A DNA stretch of 64,000 bases from Mucilaginibacter sp. OK098 (GTDB lineage Bacteria; Bacteroidota; Bacteroidia; Sphingobacteriales; Sphingobacteriaceae), in NCBI RefSeq assembly GCF_900142915.1, contig NZ_FRCM01000003.1, positions 434,504 through 498,503 on the forward strand. The letters run 5' to 3'. Positions 16,743 to 25,352 of this stretch are shown here, one piece after another (positions within the stretch are counted from its first letter, which is position 1; every line of letters starts with the position of its first letter). The notes under the pieces were generated by a model. It was given only the letters and a program-made list of their open reading frames with translations, was not told where the DNA came from and searched no databases. The position numbers and the translations under genes are program-made.

Positions 16743-18038
16743 ATGAAGCTATCGCTATCTGCTTTCCTTATTTTGTTATCCGTGTGTTCTTTAAACGCCC
16801 AGGTCCAACCCAATAAAGCCCAGCTTGCAAAAACCATATTAGCAGATGCCCGCTTAGATACCATACAAGCGAGGGGACTAAAGCTGCTTTCGGGTTTTTC
16901 GGCCGGTACATCATACGCCGAGGTTTGGATCCGGGATTTTAATACTTTTATTAAAGGCTCGCTAAAGGTGCATCCCAAAGAAGAGGTAAAGAGCAAGCTC
17001 CTGATGTTTTTTAAGATCCAGGGTGCTGATGGTAATATAGTAGATGGCGTTGTTGACAGTGCTACGGCTAACGTGGGTTATGTGTACCGTTATTCGCCAT
17101 TATTGCGTGGTTGGGCGGCTCATAAAAACACAGTAGAAACAGACCAGGAATCGTCATTAGTGCAGGCTGTTAAAAAATACATTGATGTTACCGGTGATGC
17201 CACCATACTTGATGAGGTTATTGGCAATAAAACCGTTATGCAGCGCATGGAAGATGCGTTTAACTATATTCAAAAAGATAGATGGTCGGCAAAATATGGT
17301 TTGGTTACCGGGGCCACCACTATTGATTGGGGCGACGTGCAGGCAGAAGGGGGCTGGGGCGTAGCTATTAATGATAAAACCAAGTGGTGTGTTGATATAT
17401 ATGATAACGCCATGTATGTTAAGGCTCTTCATGATTTTATAGCCATGAAACCAAAGAACTACAAAAGCACTAAAAATTGGGCAGCTGTGGCAGCCGGCAT
17501 TACCAAAAATGTACGCAAGTATTTATGGGATGCCAAAGTGCAAAAATATCATCCGCATATTTATTTAAATGGAAGCCCTTTTCCACCCGGTTTTAATGAA
17601 GACCAGATACTTTATTTAGGTGGATCTATCTGTGCTATACAGGCTGGCTTTAATACACCTGCCGAGGTTAAGGAAATAAACCGGCAAATGCTGGCTGCTG
17701 CGGCCAAAGAAAAACATGCTACCATCGGTATTACGGTTTACCCTCCATATCCTAAAGAGGAGTACCCGAATATGGCCCCTTACAATTATCAAAACGCCGG
17801 CGACTGGACATGGTTTGGCGGCCGGATGATAGCCCCTTTGCTATCATACAGTATGCCCCTGGATGCTTACAACGAACTATCGCCCATGCTGGAGAGGGTT
17901 ATCGTTAATAAAGGTTTTTATGAGTGGTACAACGTACAAACCGGCAAACCCGAGGGTTCTGGCGATTTCAGGGGCGAGGCGGGTGTATTATACGAGGCGA
18001 TCACCGCCATAAAACAATGGGCCGAAAAGAATAAATAA
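16743..18038 (+). CDS. Secreted (alpha/alpha)6-barrel glycoside hydrolase
   Basis: 431 residues from ATG at 16743. This start gives a clean signal peptide (MKLSLSAFLILLSVCSLNAQ); the longer open frame before it is non-coding in character. The body has motifs of six-hairpin glycosidases (MGH1-like/GH63-like, also seen in amylo-1,6-glucosidase relatives): YAEVWIRDFNTFIKGSL with Asp, CVDIYDNAMYVKAL, NAGDWTWFGGRMIAPLL and GSGDFRGEAGVLYEAI. The acidic pairs in RDF and GEAG are likely catalytic. The substrate is unknown. It stands alone, converging on the GH28 gene, and is bracketed by short direct repeats. Confidence 0.75.
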   Translation: MKLSLSAFLILLSVCSLNAQVQPNKAQLAKTILADARLDTIQARGLKLLSGFSAGTSYAEVWIRDFNTFIKGSLKVHPKEEVKSKLLMFFKIQGADGNIVDGVVDSATANVGYVYRYSPLLRGWAAHKNTVETDQESSLVQAVKKYIDVTGDATILDEVIGNKTVMQRMEDAFNYIQKDRWSAKYGLVTGATTIDWGDVQAEGGWGVAINDKTKWCVDIYDNAMYVKALHDFIAMKPKNYKSTKNWAAVAAGITKNVRKYLWDAKVQKYHPHIYLNGSPFPPGFNEDQILYLGGSICAIQAGFNTPAEVKEINRQMLAAAAKEKHATIGITVYPPYPKEEYPNMAPYNYQNAGDWTWFGGRMIAPLLSYSMPLDAYNELSPMLERVIVNKGFYEWYNVQTGKPEGSGDFRGEAGVLYEAITAIKQWAEKNK

Positions 18039-18067
18039 TCATCCGCCTGTCCAAGCGTGTCGGTTGG

Positions 18068-18101
18068 GCACAAAACCACATTTTAAAACCTGAGCGGTAA
18101 T
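18068..18101. repeat. Direct repeat copy 2 flanking the six-hairpin hydrolase
   Basis: A 34-base segment with the same beginning (GCACAAAACC) and end (CTGAGCGGTAAT) as the copy at 16457-16492. It starts about 30 bases after the stop codon. The rest of 18102-18270 shows no gene. Confidence 0.5.
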
Positions 18102-18270
18102 TGTAAGTTCAATAAAAGGGTACAAATGTTAAGCTTTACTTGCTTTTATAAAGCTATTCCCCCTTCTCTCACTATGCAGCGGCAGGTTGCAAAGGTGTAG
18201 GGTACTAGTGCGCCGCAATTAGGTAGCCAGCGCGCAAAGTTGTACAATCAGTCAAAGGCTATTTCCTCTT

Positions 18271-18610
18271 TTTTAAGTTAATTAATTGCCTATCAAGATG
18301 TTTCATGAAATTAAAAATGCAAAACCTGGAAGCGCTGATTATCAGCACATTGTAACTTGTAAAAATTGAAACAATTGATAATCAGCGTGTTTCACTGCGT
18401 TCCACGTGTTCCGTGTGCAAAAATGGAACACTTGCTGCTTTTATAAGTTAATTAATTGATTATCAATATGTTTCATGGTATTAAAAATGCAAAACTCAGA
18501 AGCCCTGATTACCAACACGTTACAATTTGAAAAAAATCTAAACAATTGATAATCAGAATGTTTCACTTCGTTCCGCGTGTTCCGTGTGCAAAAATGGAAC
18601 GCTTGCTGCT
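18271..18610. repeat. Two tandem copies of a 170-bp repeat
   Basis: The unit runs from about 18271 to 18440 and repeats from 18441 to 18610 with the same phase; TAAGTTAATTAATTG begins at 18274 and 18444, exactly 170 bases apart. Both copies contain ATTAAAAATGCAAAAC, AACAATTGATAATCAG, GTGTTTCAC-like and CGTGTTCCGTGTGCAAAAAT segments. Inside each copy GATTATCA and TGATAATC recur in opposite orientation, so each can fold. It sits between two convergent genes, where a transcription-terminating or nucleoid role is possible. It is not a CRISPR: units are long and there are only two. Confidence 0.75.
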
Positions 18611-18656
18611 GCCGATTCCCTGCCATTTATTTACATAACCACATCAAACCCACAGG

Positions 18657-20207
18657 CTATTGCACCATTATATTTTGTTTAACGCTGCCAGGGATCTTAA
18701 TATTTTTTAAGCTCTGGCCGCTTACTTTATTGAGCAGTATCACCGGTTGCGCTTTTACCTGTTTGATGTTTATGCCGTTTAAGTTTAGCCCTTTTACATC
18801 ATCGGCAATAAAGGCAGGGCGGTAATCAGTTCCTTTACAGGTTAACACCATGTTTTTAATTTTGATGCCATCAGCATGCCTGATGTAAAAGCCCCAGGCG
18901 GGCAACTCGCCAAACATAGAAAACTCCGGGTAATTCGGGATCTTTTCCGGCACTTTTTCAAGCGTATCTATACCGAAATATGCCCGTTCTTTTTTTGCCC
19001 CGCCTGCATAATTAATGGTGATATTTTCGAGGGTTACGTCTTCAACCCGGCTGCCGGGGATGCCTGTAATAGATGACGGGAAAACATTATGCGGAATGGT
19101 TACCAGCGGGCCTTCCATCGTGTACCCAGCGTCGGGCTTGCCGGCGGGCACATCAACTTTTACATTACCGATATAGATCCTCCGTAAAATTCCCGCAGGT
19201 GCTTTTTGGTTCCGGCGACCAAGCCTGATCACCAGGGCATTGCCTGTATTGGTGGCTGTAATATCGCGGATATCAATGTCTTCAAGTGTTGCTCCGTCAA
19301 CCGTTTCAATCGCTATGGCCGACCGGTAAGTATCATAAACGCTGATATTCCTGATGGTGATCTTTTTAAATCCACCATGTGAAGCGGTGCCAAATTTTAC
19401 CGCGCTCGCGCTCGAACGGATCCTGCAATTCGCAATATAAATATTTTCACAAGCGCCATTCCGGTCTTCCGATTTCAGGCAGATCCCATCATCGGCAGCG
19501 TTAAAAAAACTATTGGTGAGCTTTACATTTTTACAATCAACTAGATCTATCCCGTCGTTATTCCAGTAAGTCACGCTTTCAACCTTTATGCTGTCGATCA
19601 CCAGGTTTGAACAATTTTTGTAATTCTGGATCCAGCACAGGCCATTTTTAATGGTTATATTTTTGATCTGCACACTGTCGCAATTTTTAAATTCAATAAG
19701 TTTTGGGCGATTGTCTTCAGTTGGCCGCATCTGGTGCCACGGGTTGGGGGTTTTCCACTCCGTATCCTGTAAAGTCCCGGCATTTAACCGGCTATAAATA
19801 TCCTTTATTAAGTCATCTCCCTGCCCGTCAATAGTCCCCTGCCCGGTTATGGCAATATGGTGCTGGTTGTTTGATACGATCAAGGGTGAAGCCTTGCCTT
19901 CGCCATAATCAGCCCGGATGGCGCTTCCCAGCAAAAATGCGCCTTTATCTACGTGCAGTTCAACATTTGATTGAAGAGTGATCACCCCGGTAATAAACTT
20001 ACCGGCTGGAACAACAACCCTGCCTCCGCCCCTGCTTGAGGCTTCATTAATAGCCTTTTGAATAGCAATTGTGTTATTTGTTTTACCATCGGCAACAGCG
20101 CCATAGGTGGTAATGTTGTATATTTTTGTTTGTGCCGATGCGGTAATGCTGATAAAACCGCCCACCAAAACAAGCGCAAGTGATTTGAAAAAATATTTCA
20201 TAGACAT
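18657..20207 (-). CDS. Secreted glycoside hydrolase family 28 (polygalacturonase-like)
   Basis: A 516-residue protein with a signal peptide (about 1-26, ending TASAQ). It is a right-handed beta-helix with the GH28 catalytic set: NDGID (217-221), AADD (238-240) and a SHGG turn (276-279) in place of the common GHG; a downstream AIAIETVDG replaces the usual RIK. It begins with the pectate-lyase-superfamily motif YNITTYGAVADGKTNNT. The family hydrolyses alpha-1,4-galacturonan or related uronic and deoxy sugar links. Last gene of the GH89 locus, 6 bases after the acyltransferase gene. Confidence 0.88.
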   Translation of the reverse strand: MSMKYFFKSLALVLVGGFISITASAQTKIYNITTYGAVADGKTNNTIAIQKAINEASSRGGGRVVVPAGKFITGVITLQSNVELHVDKGAFLLGSAIRADYGEGKASPLIVSNNQHHIAITGQGTIDGQGDDLIKDIYSRLNAGTLQDTEWKTPNPWHQMRPTEDNRPKLIEFKNCDSVQIKNITIKNGLCWIQNYKNCSNLVIDSIKVESVTYWNNDGIDLVDCKNVKLTNSFFNAADDGICLKSEDRNGACENIYIANCRIRSSASAVKFGTASHGGFKKITIRNISVYDTYRSAIAIETVDGATLEDIDIRDITATNTGNALVIRLGRRNQKAPAGILRRIYIGNVKVDVPAGKPDAGYTMEGPLVTIPHNVFPSSITGIPGSRVEDVTLENITINYAGGAKKERAYFGIDTLEKVPEKIPNYPEFSMFGELPAWGFYIRHADGIKIKNMVLTCKGTDYRPAFIADDVKGLNLNGINIKQVKAQPVILLNKVSGQSLKNIKIPGSVKQNIMVQ

Positions 20208-20213
20208 AATTGA

Positions 20214-21371
20214 CTAAACTTTTAAAAATAATTTATTGCGATACAACAGGTATAAAAAAATAAGTTGCACCAGGGTAACACTTACTGCCGTCCACACGGC
20301 TTGCCATGCCAGCGGGGTTAGGTAAATCAGTCCGCCGAACACGTAGTTTGCCGTATAGCCGAAATTAACCAGGCCCTCCGAACACAGGTAGATGAGGATA
20401 GAATTGGTGCCGATCCACACAAAAGGGATGGCCCATTTTTTAAACCCGGCCACATCAATTACAAGGTAGAACACGGATAAAAACACCATGCTCCAGCCAC
20501 CTACATACAATACAAACGAGCTCGACCATAAACGTTTATTGATAGGGAACTCCGGGTTCCATAGCCAGCCCAATCCTATTAACACCAAACCTGCTCCAAA
20601 AAGCAGCAGCCCTTTTTTGAGCATAGGCCAGCGGGATGAATCCCATTTTAAAAAACTCCCGGTAAATATGCCCAATAATGCGGTGCCTATTGCCGGGATT
20701 GTTGAAAGCCCCCCTTCAGGGTCGTGGATCTTATCATGCAGCCTGCCGGGTAAAAGCAACCTGTCGATATACGATTCCAGCGAACCCTGCATAGTCAGCA
20801 CCCCTGCTCCATAACCCGGCACCGGGATAAACAGCATTGCGGCCCAGTAGCCTGCCAAAATTCCAACAAGCCATACTATTTGTCCCTTAAGATTGAAATT
20901 CAGATAGATAATCCCTGCAAAAAACCAGGCGAGGCCTATGCGGCCAAGCACGCTGGCAAAACGCGTATTTTCATAGCCATTAAACTTAAGCACGCCATTT
21001 ACCACCATGCCCAGCAGGATTAGGATCACCGTACGCCGCAACATAGAGAGGTAAATCCCCCGTTTGCTTTTTGCCGGCAGTTGATTAGCTGATTGAACCC
21101 CCGCTTTAGCAATTTTATTCCCCATTGAATAAGGCATGGACACACCGGCTATGAACAGAAAAAGCGGAAAGATCATATCATAAAAGGTGATGCCATTCCA
21201 TACCGTATGGTGTAACTGGCCCGAAAACCATAAAAGCACAGGCCATTGGGTAACCTTCGCAAGTGTGTGAATGATCTGCTCGCCGCTCATGATCCAGAAC
21301 ATGTCAAAACCGCGCAGTGCATCGAGCGATAACAGTCGTTTTGTTGGTTGGGCAAGGGATGGTGTTGTCAT
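20214..21371 (-). CDS. HGSNAT-like (DUF5009) transmembrane acyltransferase
   Basis: A 385-residue integral membrane protein with about ten hydrophobic helices. It starts with the family motif LLSLDALRGFDMFWIMSGEQ and continues with LHHTVWNGITFYDMIFPLFLF, containing the conserved His region, then FIAGVSMPYS. The family is related to human heparan-alpha-glucosaminide N-acetyltransferase, which acetylates terminal glucosamine across a membrane using acetyl-CoA. Its gene lies 11 bases downstream of a GH89 alpha-N-acetylglucosaminidase, the enzyme that acts right after HGSNAT in lysosomal heparan sulfate breakdown. A linked role is therefore plausible. Sugar specificity is inferred. Confidence 0.85.
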   Translation of the reverse strand: MTTPSLAQPTKRLLSLDALRGFDMFWIMSGEQIIHTLAKVTQWPVLLWFSGQLHHTVWNGITFYDMIFPLFLFIAGVSMPYSMGNKIAKAGVQSANQLPAKSKRGIYLSMLRRTVILILLGMVVNGVLKFNGYENTRFASVLGRIGLAWFFAGIIYLNFNLKGQIVWLVGILAGYWAAMLFIPVPGYGAGVLTMQGSLESYIDRLLLPGRLHDKIHDPEGGLSTIPAIGTALLGIFTGSFLKWDSSRWPMLKKGLLLFGAGLVLIGLGWLWNPEFPINKRLWSSSFVLYVGGWSMVFLSVFYLVIDVAGFKKWAIPFVWIGTNSILIYLCSEGLVNFGYTANYVFGGLIYLTPLAWQAVWTAVSVTLVQLIFLYLLYRNKLFLKV

Positions 21372-21382
21372 TTTTAAATATT

Positions 21383-23608
21383 TTATTGATACGCCGCTTC
21401 TATCAGCTTACGATACTTGTTGTAAATAATATTAGCCTGGCTCGCACTGTTGCCGCTTGCCTGTAGCGGATAGCTTTTATGGCTGTTTACCCATTGCCAT
21501 TCCCATTGGCTTATGGTATGGTCAAAATTCTTAAAATCAGCTTCCTTGCCCTGTTGCAATGCATCTTCCAGCAAAGTGAAAAACTTCTCCCATCGTACTT
21601 TATAAAAATCATTCAGCAAACCGCTCCACTGCCTGCATGAATATTCATGCAGCGGACTGTTAGCATCGCCCCAAAGCGTTACCAGGTCGCGGGCATTGCG
21701 TTCGTAAAGGTCTTTTTCATCGGCTGTATAGCCTTGGTTTCGGGCATCAGCCAGCCAGGGGCCTAATAAAAAATCTTTCCGGGTTGCCAGCAGCGCGTCT
21801 ATATCGCCAATAAGCTGCAGGTATTCCCCGCTATATTTTTTAAACCCGGCTATGTTTTTTTGGCGATATGCATTTACCCACTTGCTTTGCAATGGCAAAG
21901 CATAATTGGCCAGCACCTGCCGGGTTACATCTACCAGGTCGTACCTAAAGCCGTCACTATTGCTGCAGGCGGGAACAGCATTCATCATCGCATCCCAGGC
22001 TGGCAAAAGATCTTTTGGTTTATAGTTAAAGGTGGTACGCGTCCATACGGTGATAGAGTCAAGCGTTGGGCGACCACTAATAATAGATTCTGAACCATCC
22101 CTTATGATATGTCCGCCGCTGTAAACGGTGTTGCGCAGCACTTTCCAGGCTTGTTCAGTATATTTATTAATGTGGCCATACCGGTTCAGCTGGTATTGTT
22201 TTATCCATTCATCAGGGTTAATGGGCTTATCACGCCATGTATTAGCAGTCATAAGCTCATAAAGCACCGGGTTTTGTTCTATGGCTTCCATAGTAAGGCC
22301 TATGCCTTCCAGTTGTTTTGATTTGGGATCTTTAAGCGCGGCAGCCGGACCAGCAGCCACTTCGTTCATCCTGCCAAAAAGCACAATGTTGCCGCCAAAG
22401 TTGTGCAGCATATTCCAGATCCATGGTTTGCCGTAAAAAGCATCGGTACGCTTCCAAACCGGCTCAATTTCTGCGGCCAGGTCAAGGATGATCATGTGTT
22501 CATTAGGTACAGCATCCAGCAGGGCTTTGATCTGCGGGGCGTTCCAAAATTTCCTGTCGCTGTAAAAAAGCCAGCCCTGCATTACCCATGTTGCTTTGGG
22601 GTCGGCATTGCTCATAGCCTGGTACACCCTTGAACTCAAAGCGGAAAGATAAGTGGTATCGTTGGTTGGCGGTTCGTTTTCGTTAAAAGTATCGGCAGAG
22701 TATAGATGATCCGTTCCGTATAGCCTGGTTTGGGTTTCAATAAACTTGCGGCCAATTTCGGCAAAAAGCGGGTCTTCAGTATCCAATATATAAGTATCGG
22801 CAAATCCGTTTTTCCAGTTGGTTTTTTTAAGTTTCGATGCCGGGAAATGTTTTTGAAATGATGGCGGCACATGCCCTGTGAATGATTGTAAAATGGGTTT
22901 CATGCCAAGTTCGCGCTCTCGCTGCAATATTTCTTGCTGTAAATCCCGATGGCTTTGCATCCAGCTTAGCGGCAACGGACCGCCCCAGCCATCAAGATTG
23001 CCCATCCAGAACCAGGAGAAATATGCAGGGCCGCAGAAAAACTCGTTCAAATCAGCATCAGAGAAGCCCATGCTTTTGTAAACTTCATACCAGGTATATT
23101 CCTGCCCGGTTAGCGCCAGCGGCATGTTGACGCCATGCAGGGCCATCCAGTCAATCTCTTTTTGCCATCTGCCCCAGTCCCACCAGCTCATGCTGTAATT
23201 AAAGGTGCAATAATTAAGATAATAGCGGTATTGATATGGCGTTTTTTTATGCACAAGGGATTTAACAACAGGCAATTTTGCAGGTAAATTCAAATTAACG
23301 CCATTCCAGGTTACCTGGCAATGGGCATAATTGGTAAGATACTCATATAAGGCGGATGCAACCGAAACGCCGTTCGTCCCTCTAAGGATGATCTTGTCTT
23401 TACGACTTTCAATTTCAAAAGCGTCTTTATCGGCGCCAGGCAGCTGTTCAACCACAAATGAGTAAGCCCGCTGCGGGATCACCCTTTTTATAAGGGCATA
23501 GGATGCAGGGATATTAACTTGCGCAGTTACGGTAGTATTGCTCAAAACTGCAGCAAGCAAAAAGATGACAATGAATTTTAAGCAATAACTTAGGTTATCT
23601 TTCTTCAT
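21383..23608 (-). CDS. Secreted alpha-N-acetylglucosaminidase, GH89
   Basis: 741 residues from ATG at 23608, chosen because it gives a signal peptide (hydrophobic core KFIVIFLLAAVLSN, cleavage near TAQ). GH89 order is clear: NAGLU N-terminal domain (about 30-115), the TIM barrel with YYLNYCTFNYSMSWWDWGRW and DTFNENEPP holding one catalytic Glu, then GIGLTMEAIEQNPVLYELM with the second, and a C-terminal helical domain to the end. The enzyme removes terminal alpha-linked GlcNAc. It lies third in the SusC-SusD-GH89-acyltransferase-GH28 operon, with 129 bases after SusD. Confidence 0.93.
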   Translation of the reverse strand: MKKDNLSYCLKFIVIFLLAAVLSNTTVTAQVNIPASYALIKRVIPQRAYSFVVEQLPGADKDAFEIESRKDKIILRGTNGVSVASALYEYLTNYAHCQVTWNGVNLNLPAKLPVVKSLVHKKTPYQYRYYLNYCTFNYSMSWWDWGRWQKEIDWMALHGVNMPLALTGQEYTWYEVYKSMGFSDADLNEFFCGPAYFSWFWMGNLDGWGGPLPLSWMQSHRDLQQEILQRERELGMKPILQSFTGHVPPSFQKHFPASKLKKTNWKNGFADTYILDTEDPLFAEIGRKFIETQTRLYGTDHLYSADTFNENEPPTNDTTYLSALSSRVYQAMSNADPKATWVMQGWLFYSDRKFWNAPQIKALLDAVPNEHMIILDLAAEIEPVWKRTDAFYGKPWIWNMLHNFGGNIVLFGRMNEVAAGPAAALKDPKSKQLEGIGLTMEAIEQNPVLYELMTANTWRDKPINPDEWIKQYQLNRYGHINKYTEQAWKVLRNTVYSGGHIIRDGSESIISGRPTLDSITVWTRTTFNYKPKDLLPAWDAMMNAVPACSNSDGFRYDLVDVTRQVLANYALPLQSKWVNAYRQKNIAGFKKYSGEYLQLIGDIDALLATRKDFLLGPWLADARNQGYTADEKDLYERNARDLVTLWGDANSPLHEYSCRQWSGLLNDFYKVRWEKFFTLLEDALQQGKEADFKNFDHTISQWEWQWVNSHKSYPLQASGNSASQANIIYNKYRKLIEAAYQ

Positions 23609-23737
23609 AAACAGGAAACGTAAAACTGGCGTATAGTTAGGGCCGGATACCAAGTTATTAAATATAGGTAAAGAATAAATAAAATATGGGCCGGAGCCCA
23701 CATTCTATCTCAAACAACTAATCAATTATTATTTTTA

Positions 23738-25330
23738 TTAATATCCCGGGTTTTGCACCAGCTTGCTATTCAACTGCAACTCAGGAGTAGGGATAGGGAA
23801 AATCCGTTTATTCGGATCGGCATCTGTTTTTATGCCCCAGGCGTTTTCATACATCCCGTACCTTATCAAATCATTCCTGCGCCAGCCCTCGTCAGCAAAC
23901 TCTCTTGCACGCTCTTCCAGCAGGGTTGTTAAAGTTACCGATGTAAATGCAGTAGCTTTTGCCCTGGTGCGAACCTGGTTTACTAATGATAATGCTGTTT
24001 GTCCATTGGTAGCGCTTGCCCCCCGCAATATGGCTTCGCCTTTTTCAAGTAAGATATCTGCATACCTGAAAAGCGGCACATCATTGCTTTGGTTACGGGT
24101 TGAGGCAAGGCTGTCCGGGTAAAACTTGTTGTTCCGGTAACCTTCTTCATTGGCAAGCTCGTCATTGCCAATATCAAATGTTGCATTGTTTCTCCACACA
24201 ATATTTGGAGTAAACTCCAGCTGATGTACTACTGTAGCGCCTGGATTAGGCCCGCTGTAACTGGCATCAAGTCCGATATTTGTAGTTGTTATTGTAATCG
24301 GGGTTCCGTCATTATAATATTGTTTCCCGGTTAGGTATTGTCCTTTGCGGATATCACTCGGATCATTAAAATACGCATAATACGATGGATAAGTATAAAC
24401 CGGCCCATCAGGTGCATAAGGCATGCTGTATTTTTTCTTTAAAGCCGGGTGTAAGGTCCAGCGGGCGTAATACATATACTGTGCATGAACGGCGTCATAT
24501 GGAATGGCATAAATAAAATCGGTGATCTGTGGGCCATTATTAGGCTTAAACATCCCTAAATAATCAGCATCCAAAGCATATTTACCACCCTGGATAATGT
24601 TATCGCACATGGTAACACAATCCTGGTACCTGGCGGTACCTGTGTAATAGGCAGCATTAAGGTACATTTTAGCTAATATGGCATAAGCCAGGTATTTGGT
24701 AGGCCTGCCATACGTAGAAACTCCCACGGTAGTGCTTAAGTTTGGAATTTGCGCCAGTAATTCACTTTCAATAAAGGTGAAAACCTTTGCCCTGGGTTGT
24801 GTGCCCAAATTGGAAACATCGCCAAATGTGGTAGTTATCGGAACATTCCCGAAATTATCCATCATGAAAAAATATGCCAGGGCGCGCATTGTCTTTATCT
24901 CGGCAACGGTTTGGGCTTTAGTAGCGCTTTCGGGTACTGAATTAAACAGCGATAAAACCTGGTTACTGGTACTTATAGTTGTATATCCCCATTGCCATAT
25001 GGTTTCGAGCATGCCGTTATCAGCCGTATAGGTATGCAGGTTCATGGTAGAGTAGGTGCCGCCATCAAACCAGTTTCCGCCGCGGGCAACTAAAACTTCC
25101 ATATCTGTACTAATGTCTTCGGTTAACCACCACTGCCGCCCCGGGGCGCCGCTAAATGCCGTATAAATAGGGCCTGTGGCAGCTACAAATTGTGCCGGGG
25201 TGGTTGGGAAATTTGCCGGAGTAAGTGTAGAAACAGGGGTTACATTCAATTTTGTACAGCCCGACAGGTAAACTGCCGCTATACACAGAGCAGTAATGCT
25301 CAGAAATATATATTGTTTAAAACGATTCAT
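23738..25330 (-). CDS. SusD/RagB-family glycan-binding lipoprotein
   Basis: A 530-residue protein with a lipoprotein signal ending LSGCTKLN (Cys25). The N-terminal SusD-like domain with TPR-type helices spans about 60-300. The C-terminal part contains PLFRYADILLEKGEAI and LVNQVRTRAKA, both hallmarks of RagB/SusD, and ends with the usual IPTPELQLN...QNPGY. It forms the lid over the SusC barrel on the outer membrane and binds the oligosaccharide. It starts 22 bases after the SusC stop. Confidence 0.95.
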   Translation of the reverse strand: MNRFKQYIFLSITALCIAAVYLSGCTKLNVTPVSTLTPANFPTTPAQFVAATGPIYTAFSGAPGRQWWLTEDISTDMEVLVARGGNWFDGGTYSTMNLHTYTADNGMLETIWQWGYTTISTSNQVLSLFNSVPESATKAQTVAEIKTMRALAYFFMMDNFGNVPITTTFGDVSNLGTQPRAKVFTFIESELLAQIPNLSTTVGVSTYGRPTKYLAYAILAKMYLNAAYYTGTARYQDCVTMCDNIIQGGKYALDADYLGMFKPNNGPQITDFIYAIPYDAVHAQYMYYARWTLHPALKKKYSMPYAPDGPVYTYPSYYAYFNDPSDIRKGQYLTGKQYYNDGTPITITTTNIGLDASYSGPNPGATVVHQLEFTPNIVWRNNATFDIGNDELANEEGYRNNKFYPDSLASTRNQSNDVPLFRYADILLEKGEAILRGASATNGQTALSLVNQVRTRAKATAFTSVTLTTLLEERAREFADEGWRRNDLIRYGMYENAWGIKTDADPNKRIFPIPTPELQLNSKLVQNPGY

Positions 25331-25352
25331 CTTGATTGATTTTAAGGGTTAA

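Noticed and set aside
16451..16996. 181-codon minus-strand frame opposite the hydrolase start
   Set aside because: It overlaps the signal peptide region of a well-supported gene, lacks any recognisable motif and has poor composition for a protein.
18271..18610. CRISPR array
   Set aside because: Only two long diverged units with no spacers and no cas genes.
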